Of a DNA stretch of 64,000 nt, positions 23,236-35,846 are shown in pieces (the stretch's first letter is position 1; every line of letters begins with the position of its first letter). The stretch is from Isoperla grammatica (taxonomy: Eukaryota > Arthropoda > Insecta > Plecoptera > Perlodidae): the NCBI GenBank assembly GCA_945910005.1, contig OX246743.1, positions 44,364,736 through 44,428,735 of the forward strand, in the 5' to 3' direction. Below the pieces are notes generated by a model. The model was not told where the DNA came from, searched no databases, and saw only the letters and a program-made list of their open reading frames with translations. The position numbers and the translations under genes are program-made.

Positions 23236-24792
23236 AATACCTCTCGCTGATTGGCCACGAGTCCTCGTCTATGACGACATCACCTGTGAGGTTGTCAGGC
23301 CAATGAATGGAAGGACACATCAAAACCATAAAACAAAGCCACCACTCGTACGGTCGCGCTATAAGTTACACAAGATGTTGAAAACGATGACGAGTACTCC
23401 CAATTGACAAACACCTAAAGAACAAACACTCAACAAAAGACTATTAAGCTGATGGACAATCTACGCCATAGTCATGCTCGCATTGTCTGGCCAGGTCGTA
23501 AGCCGGTAGCGCGGCGTGATAATGACGAACTATCGCCTCCAAACATCTTCAATTGTCTCCATTATTCATGCAGGACACAATGGCGCGGTGCGGCACAAGG
23601 ATATACCATTTAATAGTGATGAGAAGATCAATTCTACGGATAAGAATTTCGACAGATTAATTGATTTCTCAATGCGATGAGGCGTTGTATGTAGCGAGCA
23701 AGCGAAGGCTAAGCCGGCCATGAAGTGTGATTGGATATTATTTTAATTTCATTCATACTGTAAGAAGGCTATGAATATATTTTGTCGCTTATAGCCAGCC
23801 ATGCATGCACCTGGGTCCCACGTTTTCGGTCGACCTAGAGGACACACGATTATCATGTGTGTGTGTAAGAGGTTATTGAAAATATTTAGATTTAACTGGA
23901 AGAAAGTGCTGTATGAATAACCGAGTAATTGAACCCTGACGACTTGTTTGTGCTCTCACTTCCTCACTCCTCAGTAATGTTTTTTTTTTATATTTAGGGC
24001 ACATTACTTCATATAATATAATAATACTACGGATAATTTTGCTTTAAAATGTAATTTTTGTATAAACTTTCAATAAAACTTTGATTTATGTAAGCTTATG
24101 CATTTATTTGACTAATTTTCAATTGAATCCTTTTAGCAGTCTGTTATGTTATGTAGTCAGTATTATAACAACATGTATCTGAACCAGCTCCTGACAAGTC
24201 TACTCCGTATTCCACAGAATGTTATAGTCACTACAAAATAGGGAAATACCCAAAATATTGTCGCTTTCCAAGTGACACAATTAAGTCATTGTTGTACGTC
24301 GCTTACGCAAATCGTTATTAGCCGCACATTGGTTGCTAATGCCAGCAGTTTATAGTGGACCGAAGTCAGCAGGGCCGCATGCTAATAAGTAATACCTCTT
24401 TGTGCGTATGTTAATCTGTCCACCGCTGCTCATTAGGATACTCGAGGTGTGTCCATGGTTAATTGCTTACGTCACACATCAACACACTACTGATTTATGA
24501 TATATGCAACTGTAAATATCTCCGTTATGATAACAAACAGACCCCGCGATGCCAATGAGAATGACCATGGCAGTCGTAAATAATTGATTGTGTTCTACGT
24601 AAAGGTACTCGGTAGTCGAGTCACGTGGCGTAAATATACCCAACAGTTTCCGGCGGCGGCTTCTCGAACCACAAACAAGCGACGATCACGGCTGCAGATC
24701 AAGGCCTCCTAAATATCCATCCCAACATACCCGCACACAGCCTTGTCAACTTCTAAAAGCCCTTCTCATGTATATTTCACGGCTCCGTGCCG
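23236..24792. repeat. Large direct duplication, copy A
   Basis: About 1.56 kb. It matches 24993-26068 plus 27333-27797 at high identity, with scattered substitutions and small indels. It ends at GGCTCCGTGCCG immediately before the N gap. Non-coding. Confidence 0.93.
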
Positions 24793-24992
24793 NNNNNNNN
24801 NNNNNNNNNNNNNNNNNNNNNNNNNNNNNNNNNNNNNNNNNNNNNNNNNNNNNNNNNNNNNNNNNNNNNNNNNNNNNNNNNNNNNNNNNNNNNNNNNNNN
24901 NNNNNNNNNNNNNNNNNNNNNNNNNNNNNNNNNNNNNNNNNNNNNNNNNNNNNNNNNNNNNNNNNNNNNNNNNNNNNNNNNNNNNNNNNNNN
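24793..24992. other. Assembly gap, 200 N
   Basis: Exactly 200 N, probably an arbitrary-size scaffold gap. It sits between two copies of the same 1.6-kb sequence. Confidence 0.99.
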
Positions 24993-27797
24993 AATACCGA
25001 TCGCTGATTGCTACGAGTCCTGCTCTATGACGACATCACTCGTGAGGTTGTCAGGCCAAAGATGGATGGACACGTCAAAAACATGGAAGAAAGCCACCTC
25101 TCGGACGGTTCGCGCTAAAGTTAGCACAAGATGTTGAAAACGATGACGAGTTCTCCCAATTGACAAACACCTAAAGAACAAACACTCAACAAAAGACTAT
25201 TAAGCTGATGGACAATCTACGCCATAGTCATGCTCGCATTGTCTGGCCCGGTCGTAAGCCGGGTAGCGCGGCGTGATAATGACGAACTATCGCCTCCAAA
25301 CATCTTCAATTGTCTCCATTATTCATGCAGGACACAATGGCGCGGTGCGGCACAAGGATATACCATTTAATAGTGATGAGAAGATCAATTCTACGGATAA
25401 GAATTTCGACAGATTAATTGATTTCTCAATGCGATGAGGCGTTGTAGCGAGCGATGGCTAGGCCGGCCATGAAGTGTGATTGGATATTATTTTAATTTCA
25501 TTCATACTGTAAGAAGGCTATGAATATATTTTGTCGCTTATAGCCATGCATGCACCTAGGTCCCACGTTTCCCGTCGAGCTAGAGGACACACGATTATCA
25601 TGTGTGTGTGTAAGAGGTTATTGAAAATATTTAAATTTAACTGGAAGAAAGTGCTGTATGGTAACTGATAACCGAGCAATTGAACCCTGGGACTTGCTTG
25701 TGTTCCCACTTCCTTAGTAATGTTTTTATATATTTAGGGCACATTCCTCAATATAATACTACGGGTAATTTTGCTTTAAAATGTATAATTTATGTATACA
25801 TTTTCGATAAAACTTGGATTTATGTAAGCTTATGCATTTATTTACTAATTTTTAATTGAATCCTTTTAGCTGTATGTTATGTTACGTTAAGTATTATAAT
25901 GGCAAAAACAACAGGTATCTGAACCAGCTCCTGGACATATGTCTACTCCATATACCACAGAATGTTAAAGTCACTACCAAATAGGCAAATATCCGAAATA
26001 TTGTCGCTTTCCTAGTGACATATTTAGTCATTGTTCTACTTCGCTTACGCAAATCGTTATGAGCCGCACCAAAGATTAATCTTTGGTTTTAAAATCGTTT
26101 CAAACACCGATCGGGAAGAACGAATCTACGAATGAAGAAAATAATATACCAAGGATCCAGCAGGCTGTATAACAGTGTTATTATTAACAATAATAATATA
26201 ATTTGCATTCCCTAACCAATCGTAGTTTTGTAAGGACTCTTCAAACATATCTTTAGTTTTAAAATCGTTTTATAGACCGATCGGTAAGAACGAATCTACG
26301 ATTCAAGAAAGAAATATATACCAAGGATCCAGCAGGCTGTATAACAGTGTTGTTATTAACAATAATAATATAATTTGCATTCCCTACCCAATCGTAGTTT
26401 TGTAAGGGCTCTTCAAACATGTCTTTAGTTTTAAAATCGTTACATAGACCAGTCAAAAAGAACGAATCTACGAATGAAGAAAATAATATATACCAAGGAT
26501 CCAGCAGGCTGTATAACAGTGTTGTTAATAATAATATTAATAATAATAATAATACAATTTGCATTCCCTACCTAATCGTAGTTTTGTAAGGACTCTTCAA
26601 ACATATCTTTAATTTTAAAATTGTTTTATAGACCGATCGGTAAGAACGAATCTACGAATGAAGAAAATAATATACAAAGGATCCAGCAGGCTGTATAACA
26701 GTGTTGTTAATAATAATATTAATAATAATAATAATACAATTTGCATTCCCTACCCAATCGTAGTTTTGTAAGGACTCTTCAAACATATCTTTAATTTCAA
26801 AATTGTTTTATAGACCGATCGGTAAGAACGAATCTACGAATGAAGAAAATAATATACCAAGGATCCAGCAGGCTGTATAACAGTGTTATTATTAACAATA
26901 ATAATAAAATTTGCATTCCCTACCCAATCGAAATTTTGTAAGAGCTCTTCAAACGTATCTTTAATTTCAAAATCGTGTTATAGACCGATCGGTAAGAACG
27001 AATCTACGAATGAAGAAAATAATATACAAAGGATCCAGCAGGCTGTATAACAGTGTTGTTAATAATAATAATATTAATAATAATAATACAATTTGCATTC
27101 CCTACCCAATCGTAGTTTTGTAAGGACTCTTCAAACATATCTTTAATTTCAAAATCGTTTTATAGACCGATCGGTAAGAACGAATCTACGATTGAAGAAA
27201 ATAATATACCAAGGATCCAGCAGGCTGTATTACAGTATTATTATGAACAATGACAATGATAATAAAATTTGCATTCCCTACCCAGTCGTAGTTTTGTAAG
27301 GGCTCTTCAAACATATCTTTAGTTTTAAATTGGCCGCACATTGGTTGCTAATGCCATCAGTTTATAGTGGACCGAAGTCAGCAGGGCCTCATGCTAATAT
27401 CCCTTTGTGCGTATGTTAATCTGTCTACGGCTGCTCATTAGGATACTCGAGGTGTGTCCATGGTTAATTGCTTACGTCACACATCAACACACTGTTGATT
27501 TATGATATATGCAACTGTAAATATCTCCGTTATAGTAACAAACAGACCCCGCGATGCCAATGAGAATGACCATGGCAGTCGTACATAATTGATTGTGTTC
27601 TACGTAAAGGTACTCGCCAGTCGAGTCACGTGGCGTAAATATACCCAACAGTTTCCGGCGGCGGCATCTCGAACCACAAACAAGCGACGATCACGGCTGC
27701 AGATCACGGCCTCCTAAATATCCATCCCAACATACCCGCACACAGCCTTGTCAACTTCTAAAAGCCCTTCTCATGTATATTTCACGGCTCCGTGCCG
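24993..27797. repeat. Large direct duplication, copy B, carrying an insertion
   Basis: Same order and orientation as copy A, from CGATCGCTGATTG to GGCTCCGTGCCG. It is interrupted at 26069-27332 by a satellite-bearing insertion that copy A lacks. Non-coding. Confidence 0.93.
26069..27339. mobile_element. Satellite-bearing insertion with 7-bp target duplication
   Basis: GCCGCAC is present once in copy A but flanks this insert on both sides (26062-26068 and 27333-27339), as expected for a target-site duplication. The insert opens with the palindrome CAAAGATTAATCTTTG. It consists mostly of seven tandem units of about 172-182 bp, marked by GGATCCAGCAGGCTGTAT at 26153, 26325, 26497, 26679, 26861, 27031 and 27213. 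Each unit has an internal (AAT)n run. This organisation resembles the Pearl/Helentron-type elements of bivalves, which carry a tandem-repeat core. That assignment is inference. Confidence 0.8.
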
Positions 27798-29137
27798 ATG
27801 TAACGAATAAGTAAAACGCTAAAATGCTTACTGGATCATAAATTTAATGTATTCATTTTGTAGACAGAGCGTTTTGGCTAGAGAGAGCGACGAGGGGAGG
27901 GGGGAGGGAGAGTTATAATTTGCAAGCCAAATGTGTTTCGGCGAACCCTCGAAGCGAACCTAATATCAAGACATAGTTGACTAATGTCGCGACCGCCATC
28001 TGTGAGAGCTTTACAACAACGCGCGGTAATGATTATTGTTATTGCTGTACAAATTACTCCGGCCCATAGAAAAAAACAACTCATTACAGCGGCGGTAATA
28101 GACTTGGATAGAGTGGTTGTGTGTAGGCACCATTGCTTCGGCGACGAGACTACGGTCGTTGGGGGTGGGGAAGCTTATCTCGTTATACAAGAAGAGACGA
28201 TTGTGTGATTAAGAGCGTGCGACTTAATGACGTGCTTTAAAGTTAAAACCGAGGCAAATTGGTTCCGACGAGCTTTCAACGACGTGATTAGCACTGGGTT
28301 TCATGTCATCAACACGGTCTATAATATAATGGTTGGTAAGCGATGAGTAGATGAATGCGCAACAAAACACTCTACGTCCATGTCAAAGATAATTGTACTT
28401 GTTCATTTAATTAATGGACTTGGATAATCACTTCCTTATTAAAACATTACACCGCCATTGTGATTTCATTTACATTTGCGCACAACATCAAAATACAACA
28501 TATTTTGTAGATCTTGCTATTATTATGCCAACATTGAAAATGCAGGAGAGTAGGATTTTTCAAATTTTACTTTAAAATTTCAACCTATAATATTCAAGCA
28601 TAATAATTTTTTTAAATAAAAACTCAATTTTTTGAAAATTGTAATGTTTCCAAAATTTTGAGATATTACCACACAAAATGACCAATAAATAATGGCATTC
28701 AATATTTTCTGAAAGTTTAAAAAATAAAATTTCCCGAAAATCGTAATATTTCCAAAATTTTGAAAATAATCACCCAAAAATCAAAACGTCCGATAAAATA
28801 ACGCTACTAAATATATTTTGAACGAGATAAAAGGGGTAATGTTTTCGGTCCGCATTATATCACCAAGTGGGCGTGTCTTGTAATGAGAGTGACGTGCGCT
28901 CGCTTGTTTTGTCAAGTGAGCGATCTGAAGGGCCGTGAGACAATGGCCGGTTGGACGCTTGGGTGGGCCGTGAGTTGAGTTAACATATGAATGTGATCAG
29001 CTACTGTAACAAGCTAATGCGCTACAGCTACACTAGACACAGGGGCAGGGGCGAACAACGCTAATGGCCGCTTTGCTTTGCATGGCCACTTCCCAGTCGC
29101 AGTTGTTGTCTACACTCTACAAAACATACTTCCTTCT
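27798..29137. other. Non-coding stretch
   Basis: No gene recognised. 28580-28790 is AT-rich with two diverged copies of an 85-100-bp unit containing TTTCCAAAATTTTGA. The remainder is unremarkable. Confidence 0.4.
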
Positions 29138-29208
29138 TTCATTCATTCATTCATTCATTCATTCATTCATTCATTCATTCATTCATTCATTCATTCATTC
29201 ATTCATTC
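29138..29208. repeat. (ATTC)n microsatellite
   Basis: About 17 tandem tetranucleotides with no interruption. Confidence 0.97.
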
Positions 29209-29222
29209 CATAACGATAGTAC

Positions 29223-29365
29223 TTGTCCCGAAACAACCCCACCGATGCTTTCATTGATCATAGACGATGTGACTCTTGACCAATCACCGATCGGTATTTG
29301 AAATTCGGTGTCAGTGATTGGCCACCAATCACTATGAAAGCACCGGTAAGGTTGTTTTGGGACAA
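29223..29365. mobile_element. Foldback MITE, family B, best-preserved copy
   Basis: The ends TTGTCCCGAAACAACCCCAC and GTAAGGTTGTTTTGGGACAA are inverted repeats that extend about 32 bp with few mismatches. Interior CCAATCAC motifs also face each other. It is 143 bp, non-coding, and the reference for the other B-type copies. Confidence 0.8.
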
Positions 29366-29790
29366 TAATGGGTAGATAACTATTTATACCCGGTATAATG
29401 GAACCTTAATATTTAATATGCTATTTAGTAACAGAATGAAAATATCACCGAATTGTCTAAGAATTATTAATTTATTAATTGTTGAATTTAAAAATTGGAT
29501 CACGCCAAACACTGAAATTGGTATAGATTGGTGAACACCAAAATTCATTGTTTTTAAAGACAAAAAGAACGATAAATTGTAAATTGTTATTACTACAGTA
29601 TTTATTTATAATTTGTACGGTGCAAGGATTGAAAGTTACACAACCATCTGATAAAAGTGATCACACTCACATCCGTATCAACAGCAGACAACGCGCTTAC
29701 GCACAACATTCTCATCTCTCATTATCCCACAAATCGATTCTCCTCAACCGATTACCCTCGTTGCATAAATATGAGACGTTAAAAAAATAT

Positions 29791-29872
29791 CGCTGCGGAC
29801 AGGGTTCGAACCTGTGCGGGTAGAACCCATTGGATTTCAAGTCCAACTCCTTAACCACTCGGACACCACAGC
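29791..29872 (-). tRNA. tRNA-Ser(UGA): tRNA-Ser (anticodon UGA)
   Basis: The minus strand folds into a complete class II tRNA. The acceptor stem is GCTGTGG/CCGCAGC with one G-U pair. The D-arm region contains GAGTGGTTAAGG (A box). The anticodon stem is TTGGA/TCCAA with loop CTTGAAA, giving anticodon UGA. A variable arm pairs GGGT/ACCC. The T arm is ACAGG-TTCGAAC-CCTGT (B box) and the discriminator base is G, as expected for serine. There is no intron. It stands alone, with no neighbouring tRNA. Confidence 0.93.
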
Positions 29873-31363
29873 TTGGGTTAACAGTTGCGTGAAACTGATT
29901 ACGTTTCTTATCTTGCTACGTAGCGATTACACAACAAACAAAACAAGCAGCGCTGCACACATTCCTGTCTGTACAGAGACATTTCTTCAAGGTCACTTCG
30001 TTAACAATGTTCAACACAAACAGATAGAGACGAGTTATTTGTTCGTATTAAAATTACGTTCAAGATATTGAACACATTTTCGAATGATGCACAGCTACAT
30101 ATTATCAAAATCTAGTAAGATAATAAGATAATTTCAATAGTATCTCAAATTGTCTTATAAACGTAATATATTTTGAATCCTTTTTGAAGGTTACTTGTAG
30201 ACCTTGGTACTAGCATCACCTAATTCCAAATATGTTGTATTGAATGTAATTTCAAACATACGAACAAAAAAACTGTTCACGCTATTTTTACATGTCAAAC
30301 ACTAGAAGAAGTACAGGTACGCGCTCATGTACACAAGATGTGGGAATGCACAGAGTTCAGAAGTTTACTTACATAAAAGTGATACCAAGGGGCCCCTCTT
30401 CGTGTGGTGACCGGTGTCCGCAAAGAGGGCTCTTGTATATATTTTAACGTCCCTTTGCTCAATATTCTTCTTCTCTTCTTGTTAAGGTCTTGTTTATCAC
30501 TTTCTCGTATCTCTTCTTATGATGGACCTGTTTCGACCGACACGACATCATATATGACCTAGCGTCGAGTACGTTGTAAAACAACAGCAATATATTTAGG
30601 CCTACTATGAAACTGTAAGTCGGGGGTTATTTTGTCAAATAACGTAGAACAAACATAGAGTGGTAACTTTGAATGACATCTATTATAACGTGAAGACAAA
30701 CTTACCACGTGTAAGGATGCAATAACGCCGGCATACTTCATCATTAATCTGCACGGAAATGTCAAACGTTCCTTCCCACATGATAATTACAAACACACAG
30801 AAATGAAATCCCGTCCCCGCCTCCTCGGATTAAAGATCCCATTGAGGTGTCGCCTGGCTCTTTGACTCGGACATCGACCGGCGTGATCAGTGCAAGTCAC
30901 CGCTCCGATCTCGAGGGTGGGTCCCTCGGCGATTATGTGAACGTCATCGCGAGGTGTGAATGAACAACAAGTAGCAACATGCACGACCTGTTATGCTTGA
31001 AATTGAAAGTATACGAATCACGAGCTCGTGTCAACGCCATTCAGTAATGATGACACGGGTGTGACGTCATGTCACAAATTGAGAAAAAAAATCGCAATTG
31101 GTACTTGTTGCATATTTTATTCTACGGACTCTAGTTCCCGCATACGGACGCGGACTAGGATGCTGTCAATGCAACGCAAGCTTTACATTTCGCCGATACA
31201 ATACAAATTCGCCTCAAAACGCGGTTTTGGCAATCACCCAAAAAATGCCGCCTATGGCGAATTTGCCTTCGTTGGCTGGGGCTTGGCCCCACCCCAGACC
31301 CCGGCTATAACGTACCACCTCGTCAGTCTTATAAAACACATTTGCCAACCCAACCTAGGCTGG
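29873..31363. other. Non-coding stretch
   Basis: No gene supported. GC-richer patches at 30800-30960 and 31220-31320 have no recognisable domain in any frame. Confidence 0.4.
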
Positions 31364-31430
31364 CTGGAATCCATAGTCGTCCCTTAGCCCTAGGGGCGCC
31401 CGTGGTTGCCACGACCATGAATTCCAGCCC
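31364..31430. mobile_element. MITE family A, partial diverged copy
   Basis: GGCTGGAATCCATAGTCGTCCC at the left and CCATGAATTCCAGCCC at the right are inverted ends of a shortened family A element. It lies next to a full copy. Confidence 0.6.
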
Positions 31431-31456
31431 TATTGTTGGATCATGAATTCCAACCT

Positions 31457-31596
31457 TTTCATAGTCGGCCCCTACACTTAGGGGCTCCCATTGTTGCTAT
31501 GGATTTGTTTTGTTTATGGGAGATAACATGGAAACAACAGTTACCTTGGTAACAATGGGAGCCTCTAGGTGTAGGGGCCGACTATGAATTCCAACC
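31457..31596. mobile_element. MITE family A, copy 2
   Basis: About 40-bp terminal inverted repeats (CATAGTCGGCCCCTACAC, GTGTAGGGGCCGACTATG). The core is shared with 9925-10067 and includes TTGTTGCTATGGATTTG. At 31540-31553 it contains GTTACCTTGGTAAC, a perfect RFX-type palindrome. Confidence 0.85.
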
Positions 31597-31599
31597 TAA

Positions 31600-32740
31600 T
31601 CTACCCCCTTCAAGGATAACCTTATCACCCAGCAAACACATGTTTCAATGAAAGGAAATCACCTTCAACTCACCGTATCACAGCGTGTTTGGTACACATT
31701 ATTGTAAAACTTGAAAGACTGTTTCATTTTCATGTACAGTGTGGTACCGGTATGTAACTTTACATATCGCACCATGCCGAATGTTGAACACAACCTCACA
31801 AAATCTTGAATCGCAATGCACGCAGTACAGCGGCTTTTAGGTGACGGTATTTAGAACCTTTTTAGAACAGCTGATCTAAGCTTCTTCTTATTGCGGCAAC
31901 CGAGTGCACGGAGACTTTTATGCTGGCCAGTTGATATCAAATTACTTTTGTGGTAATTTGCCCCAAAATAATTATAAATTTGCCCTATATACAAGTCAAG
32001 GTCCTAATTGATGGGTAATTGGGTATAACACGTTAATTGACTCCAGTTAAATGTCCAGTGTACAAGGGGCAACGTTTCGCATGTGGTAGATGGTAAAAAC
32101 TGTTTTTTGATGCATTTCAGTCTCATTATTTATGTATTTACTTATTTCGAAACTAGGAACAAACCCATAAAACCAACGTTCTCATGGGACTTAAATAACT
32201 CTTCATAGTACTATTACATTTACATAAGCTAAGCCTGAATGCGATGCTCAAAGATTTAGGGATGGTACTTTTACCGTCTTAGCATTAGTATTTTGCACTG
32301 TTATAACTTCAGTCAACTCAATAATGTCCAGCTATTTACAAAGACTGGGGAAGACTCACTAATGTACACTAAACACCAATTGGGTCATGTTTTCATTGCT
32401 TTGAGTGTTGTTTTAGCCTAACTTTTAGCAAAAGCAAATGTCTTTCTCTCTCTCTAGAATAAACACAAAACTGACCACTGTCTTGATGCCATCGTCTTCA
32501 AGTGGGTGTTCTTGAACCACATCCGGTCCGACCGGAAGTGATCCGCTGTTTGTCGGCGTGGACCCCGGGGATGTGTCGCGCCGCATGGGACCGTCGGGCC
32601 GCTAATTAGCGACACAAGACAAATAGCGGACGATGATGACACAGCGTGACTTTCAACAGTGGCGTAGCGGCCTAGGACACGTTTGGGACCCCCCCCCCAA
32701 ACTATTAATTTGTAATCTAAGCAACTTACTTACTTCAACA

Positions 32741-32780
<40 letters not shown>

Positions 32781-33351
32781 AACTTTATCATTTGTAGTCT
32801 TTCCTTCCCATGTCACACACAATATTTACTCATTGCTATGAGAAGCAAAATTATCAATGTCTATATTGCACTTGCGAGCGTGATATTAACTGAGTAGGTC
32901 TTCGTAAAAGCAATTGCTGGCCCACAGGGTGGTCGAATCAACCCCCCTTCACCCCCCTCCCTCCTCATCGTCCGTCGATCGAGTAGCGAGCTTGAGCACA
33001 GAGCACAGAGGCGACGAAAAGCTGTCTGCTCTTTTTGCTGGAAAATTATGGCAAAATGGCTCCTATCCAACCCAAATAATGTGACTTGATTGTTCAGCTT
33101 GGTCATTTTGTGATTCATTACAAAATGTAACGGTGCAAACGGTGCTCGTGCTTTCGTAAATAAAGAAACTACTGCATGGTTATCAAAATTATACCATACA
33201 TTATGAACTATGATTGGTCGTTTGACATGAGTTGTTGAGTGTTTTGTTCTTTTCACCCAACAAATGAAAAATCTCAAATTTGGTACACTGCACCTTTTAA
33301 AATTTCTGTTTCTAGATAACAATTTCATTACAATACTTTAGTAGTTACTAA
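31600..33351. other. Non-coding stretch with (TTAC)n
   Basis: No gene recognised. A TTAC tetranucleotide microsatellite occupies about 32724-32780. A short C run precedes it at 32691-32698. Confidence 0.45.
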
Positions 33352-33851
33352 GAAAACGCTCTGTTTGACGCGTTGATAAGCGAGCGCGTCCATATCTACG
33401 AACTTTCTGGCGAAAAGATCTCAAAGCTAATAAAAACAACAATTAACAACAATTCAAGAATGTGCATTTCAAATTTTTTTCTAATTTCCATAGCTATTAT
33501 ACTTCCCGATATTGTTGAATGCAGTGCAATTTGCGTTGCTAAGAATTTTCGTTCTCTGTCTAGTGTTTTCGCGGCGGTCCGCCACCGTTTCTAACAGTTA
33601 TTGAGTGTAACTTTGTAACTTTTCCAACGATTTTGCCTCAAAACTATACACCTTCAATCCACATCAAGGCTTGTGGATGGTCCAAATTTCAAGTTGATCG
33701 GACTTTTCGTTCGACCACTATCGACAGACATAAAAACAAAACAAAAAACAAACAGCATGAAGTGCCATAAGAGTCTAGTACACACACAAAAAAAAAAAAA
33801 CAGAACGAAGTGCCATAAGAGTCTCGTGGAGACGCTCGCTTCGCTCGCTTA
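33352..33851 (+). repeat. Dispersed repeat with small ORF, copy 1
   Basis: Shares its start (GAAAACGCTCTGTTTGACGCG), middle (CACCTTCAATCCACATC) and end (ACGCTCGCTTCGCTCGCTTA) with 33997-34756. It includes an A-rich run before the terminal 50 bp. A 73-codon ORF at 33373-33594 (MISERVHIYELSGEKIS...) has a related ORF in copy 2. A copy of an unknown retroelement or SINE-like repeat is likely. Confidence 0.75.
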
Positions 33852-33996
33852 AAAATTTAACAAAGGTTTCGACAAGAGAACATTTTGATGATAAATATTG
33901 GAGAATCATTTGTTTCAAATCATGAATATACTGTGTTTGGCACTTTACAAGTTCGAAGAACGTACTTATAACTGTACTTATTTTTGCTATAACTAG

Positions 33997-34756
33997 GAAA
34001 ACGCTCTGTTTGACGCGTTGATAAGCGAGCGCGTCAATATCTACGAACTTTCTGGCGAAAAGCTTTCAATGCTAAAACGAACAACAATTAACAACAATTC
34101 AAGAATGCGCATTGCAAAAATTGTTCTTATTTCCATGGCTATTATACTTTCCGACATTGTTGTATGCAGTGCAATGTGCGTTGCTAAGAATTTTCGTGGT
34201 CATGTTTTCAACACGGTCCGCCACCGTTACTAACACTTATTGACAGCAATAGAAATGTAACTTCTGCCTCTAATAAGTATCGAATCGCGTTTACATTAGT
34301 ATATTCGTGACCAGACAAAAATTTGCTATAAGATAGCCACCTCACATTTTGCCATTACTGCGTTTTAGAAAAATATTTTCGAGTAACTTTCGTGTAACTT
34401 TGCCAATATTTATCAGATCGCCATTACATTAACATATTCGTGACCGGAAAAATCTGTTAAAAAATCTGGCTATCTCACATTTTGCCGCCATTTTGTTTCA
34501 GAAAAATATTTTGCAGGAACTATGATGTAACTTTGTAACTTTTCGAACGATTTTGCCTCAAAACTATACACCTTCAATCCACATCGAGGCTTGTGGATGG
34601 TTCAAATTTCAAGTTGATCGGACTTTCCGTTCGACCGCTATCGACGGACATAAAAACAAAAAAAAAAAAAAAAAAAAAAAACAAACAAACAAACAAAAAA
34701 AAAAACAGAATGAAGTGCCATAAGAGTCAAGTGGAAACGCTCGCTTCGCTCGCTTA
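33997..34756 (+). repeat. Dispersed repeat with small ORF, copy 2
   Basis: Same boundaries as copy 1, but retains an extra internal segment (about 34250-34520) that copy 1 lacks. It carries a 71-codon ORF at 34018-34233 (MISERVNIYELSGEKLS...). About 70% of residues match copy 1. The poly(A)-rich region at 34650-34705 lies upstream of the conserved tail. Confidence 0.75.
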
Positions 34757-35812
34757 ATGATGTGTGAAAGTTTAATCAAATATATAAGTATTGTTGCCTT
34801 TCTACATCTTCTTTCTTGTACATCGTTAGGAACTATTTTACATTTTAGATAGGGTCCTACATGATAATATATGTTCAGTGTTCACAAAATGCATTGTGAA
34901 CAATAAATACACTCGTGGTTATGGTTGATGGTTTGATTTAGAACCAATGCTGTATAGTATACCATGATTTAGTCGGCAAAACATGTATCTTGCTACATAA
35001 ACGAAGAAACGATAAATCTACTGACCCTACAAACTTGTGCTATAAATAAGAAAGTTGCGTCCGTATTTGCATCACATGCGCTGGATACCTTGTTGCGTGT
35101 GGTCAAAGTTTTGGTCAGCACTGTACGCCGACGATATAGAATTACTCAATACCAACAAAAGCTCTAAAGGAAGCAATGATTTATGAGAGCAGCTCTCTAA
35201 GGGGAGAGCCACACAACAATACACAATATGAAGTATTCCGCAATAAAAGTTAGCAGCGAATTAGACCCAAATAAAAGTTGCCATAAATGTGTGTGGGGTG
35301 AAAACCACATAACGTTCATACTCGGGGAAATAGACAACTAGAACTTGATGCTGCGATTTGTAAGGATGCCACAAACTGAAAGATGAAGCAGTCGTATTTC
35401 AAATTCACGGAATAAAACTAGACCAGTGAATGGTACAACCATTTTATGTGAATACAGGTGTTTGGATTGGGAAATAGTCACAGTGAAAACTGCTATACCT
35501 TGGCTTTTAACCTTTAGGTATGTGTTTTTGCGCTCAGTGAAGAACTTTACACGTCTGAAAATTTGCTTGGTTGTAGTTGAAACATTAACTATATAAGATT
35601 TCGGTTTCAAAGATTGCATAAAGTAATTAATTAAGACAAGTTGTATTCATCATCTTGCTAGATTTATAAAACTACCCTCACAGATTGGATTGAGTCGAGA
35701 AGAATAAGCACAATAAATCCTATAGTAAAAAGCTACCTTTGATTTATTTATCTTCTTTTCTGTATTATATATTTGTATACATTGGTCAAACATACTAACA
35801 ACAATGTCACAC

Positions 35813-35846
<34 letters not shown>

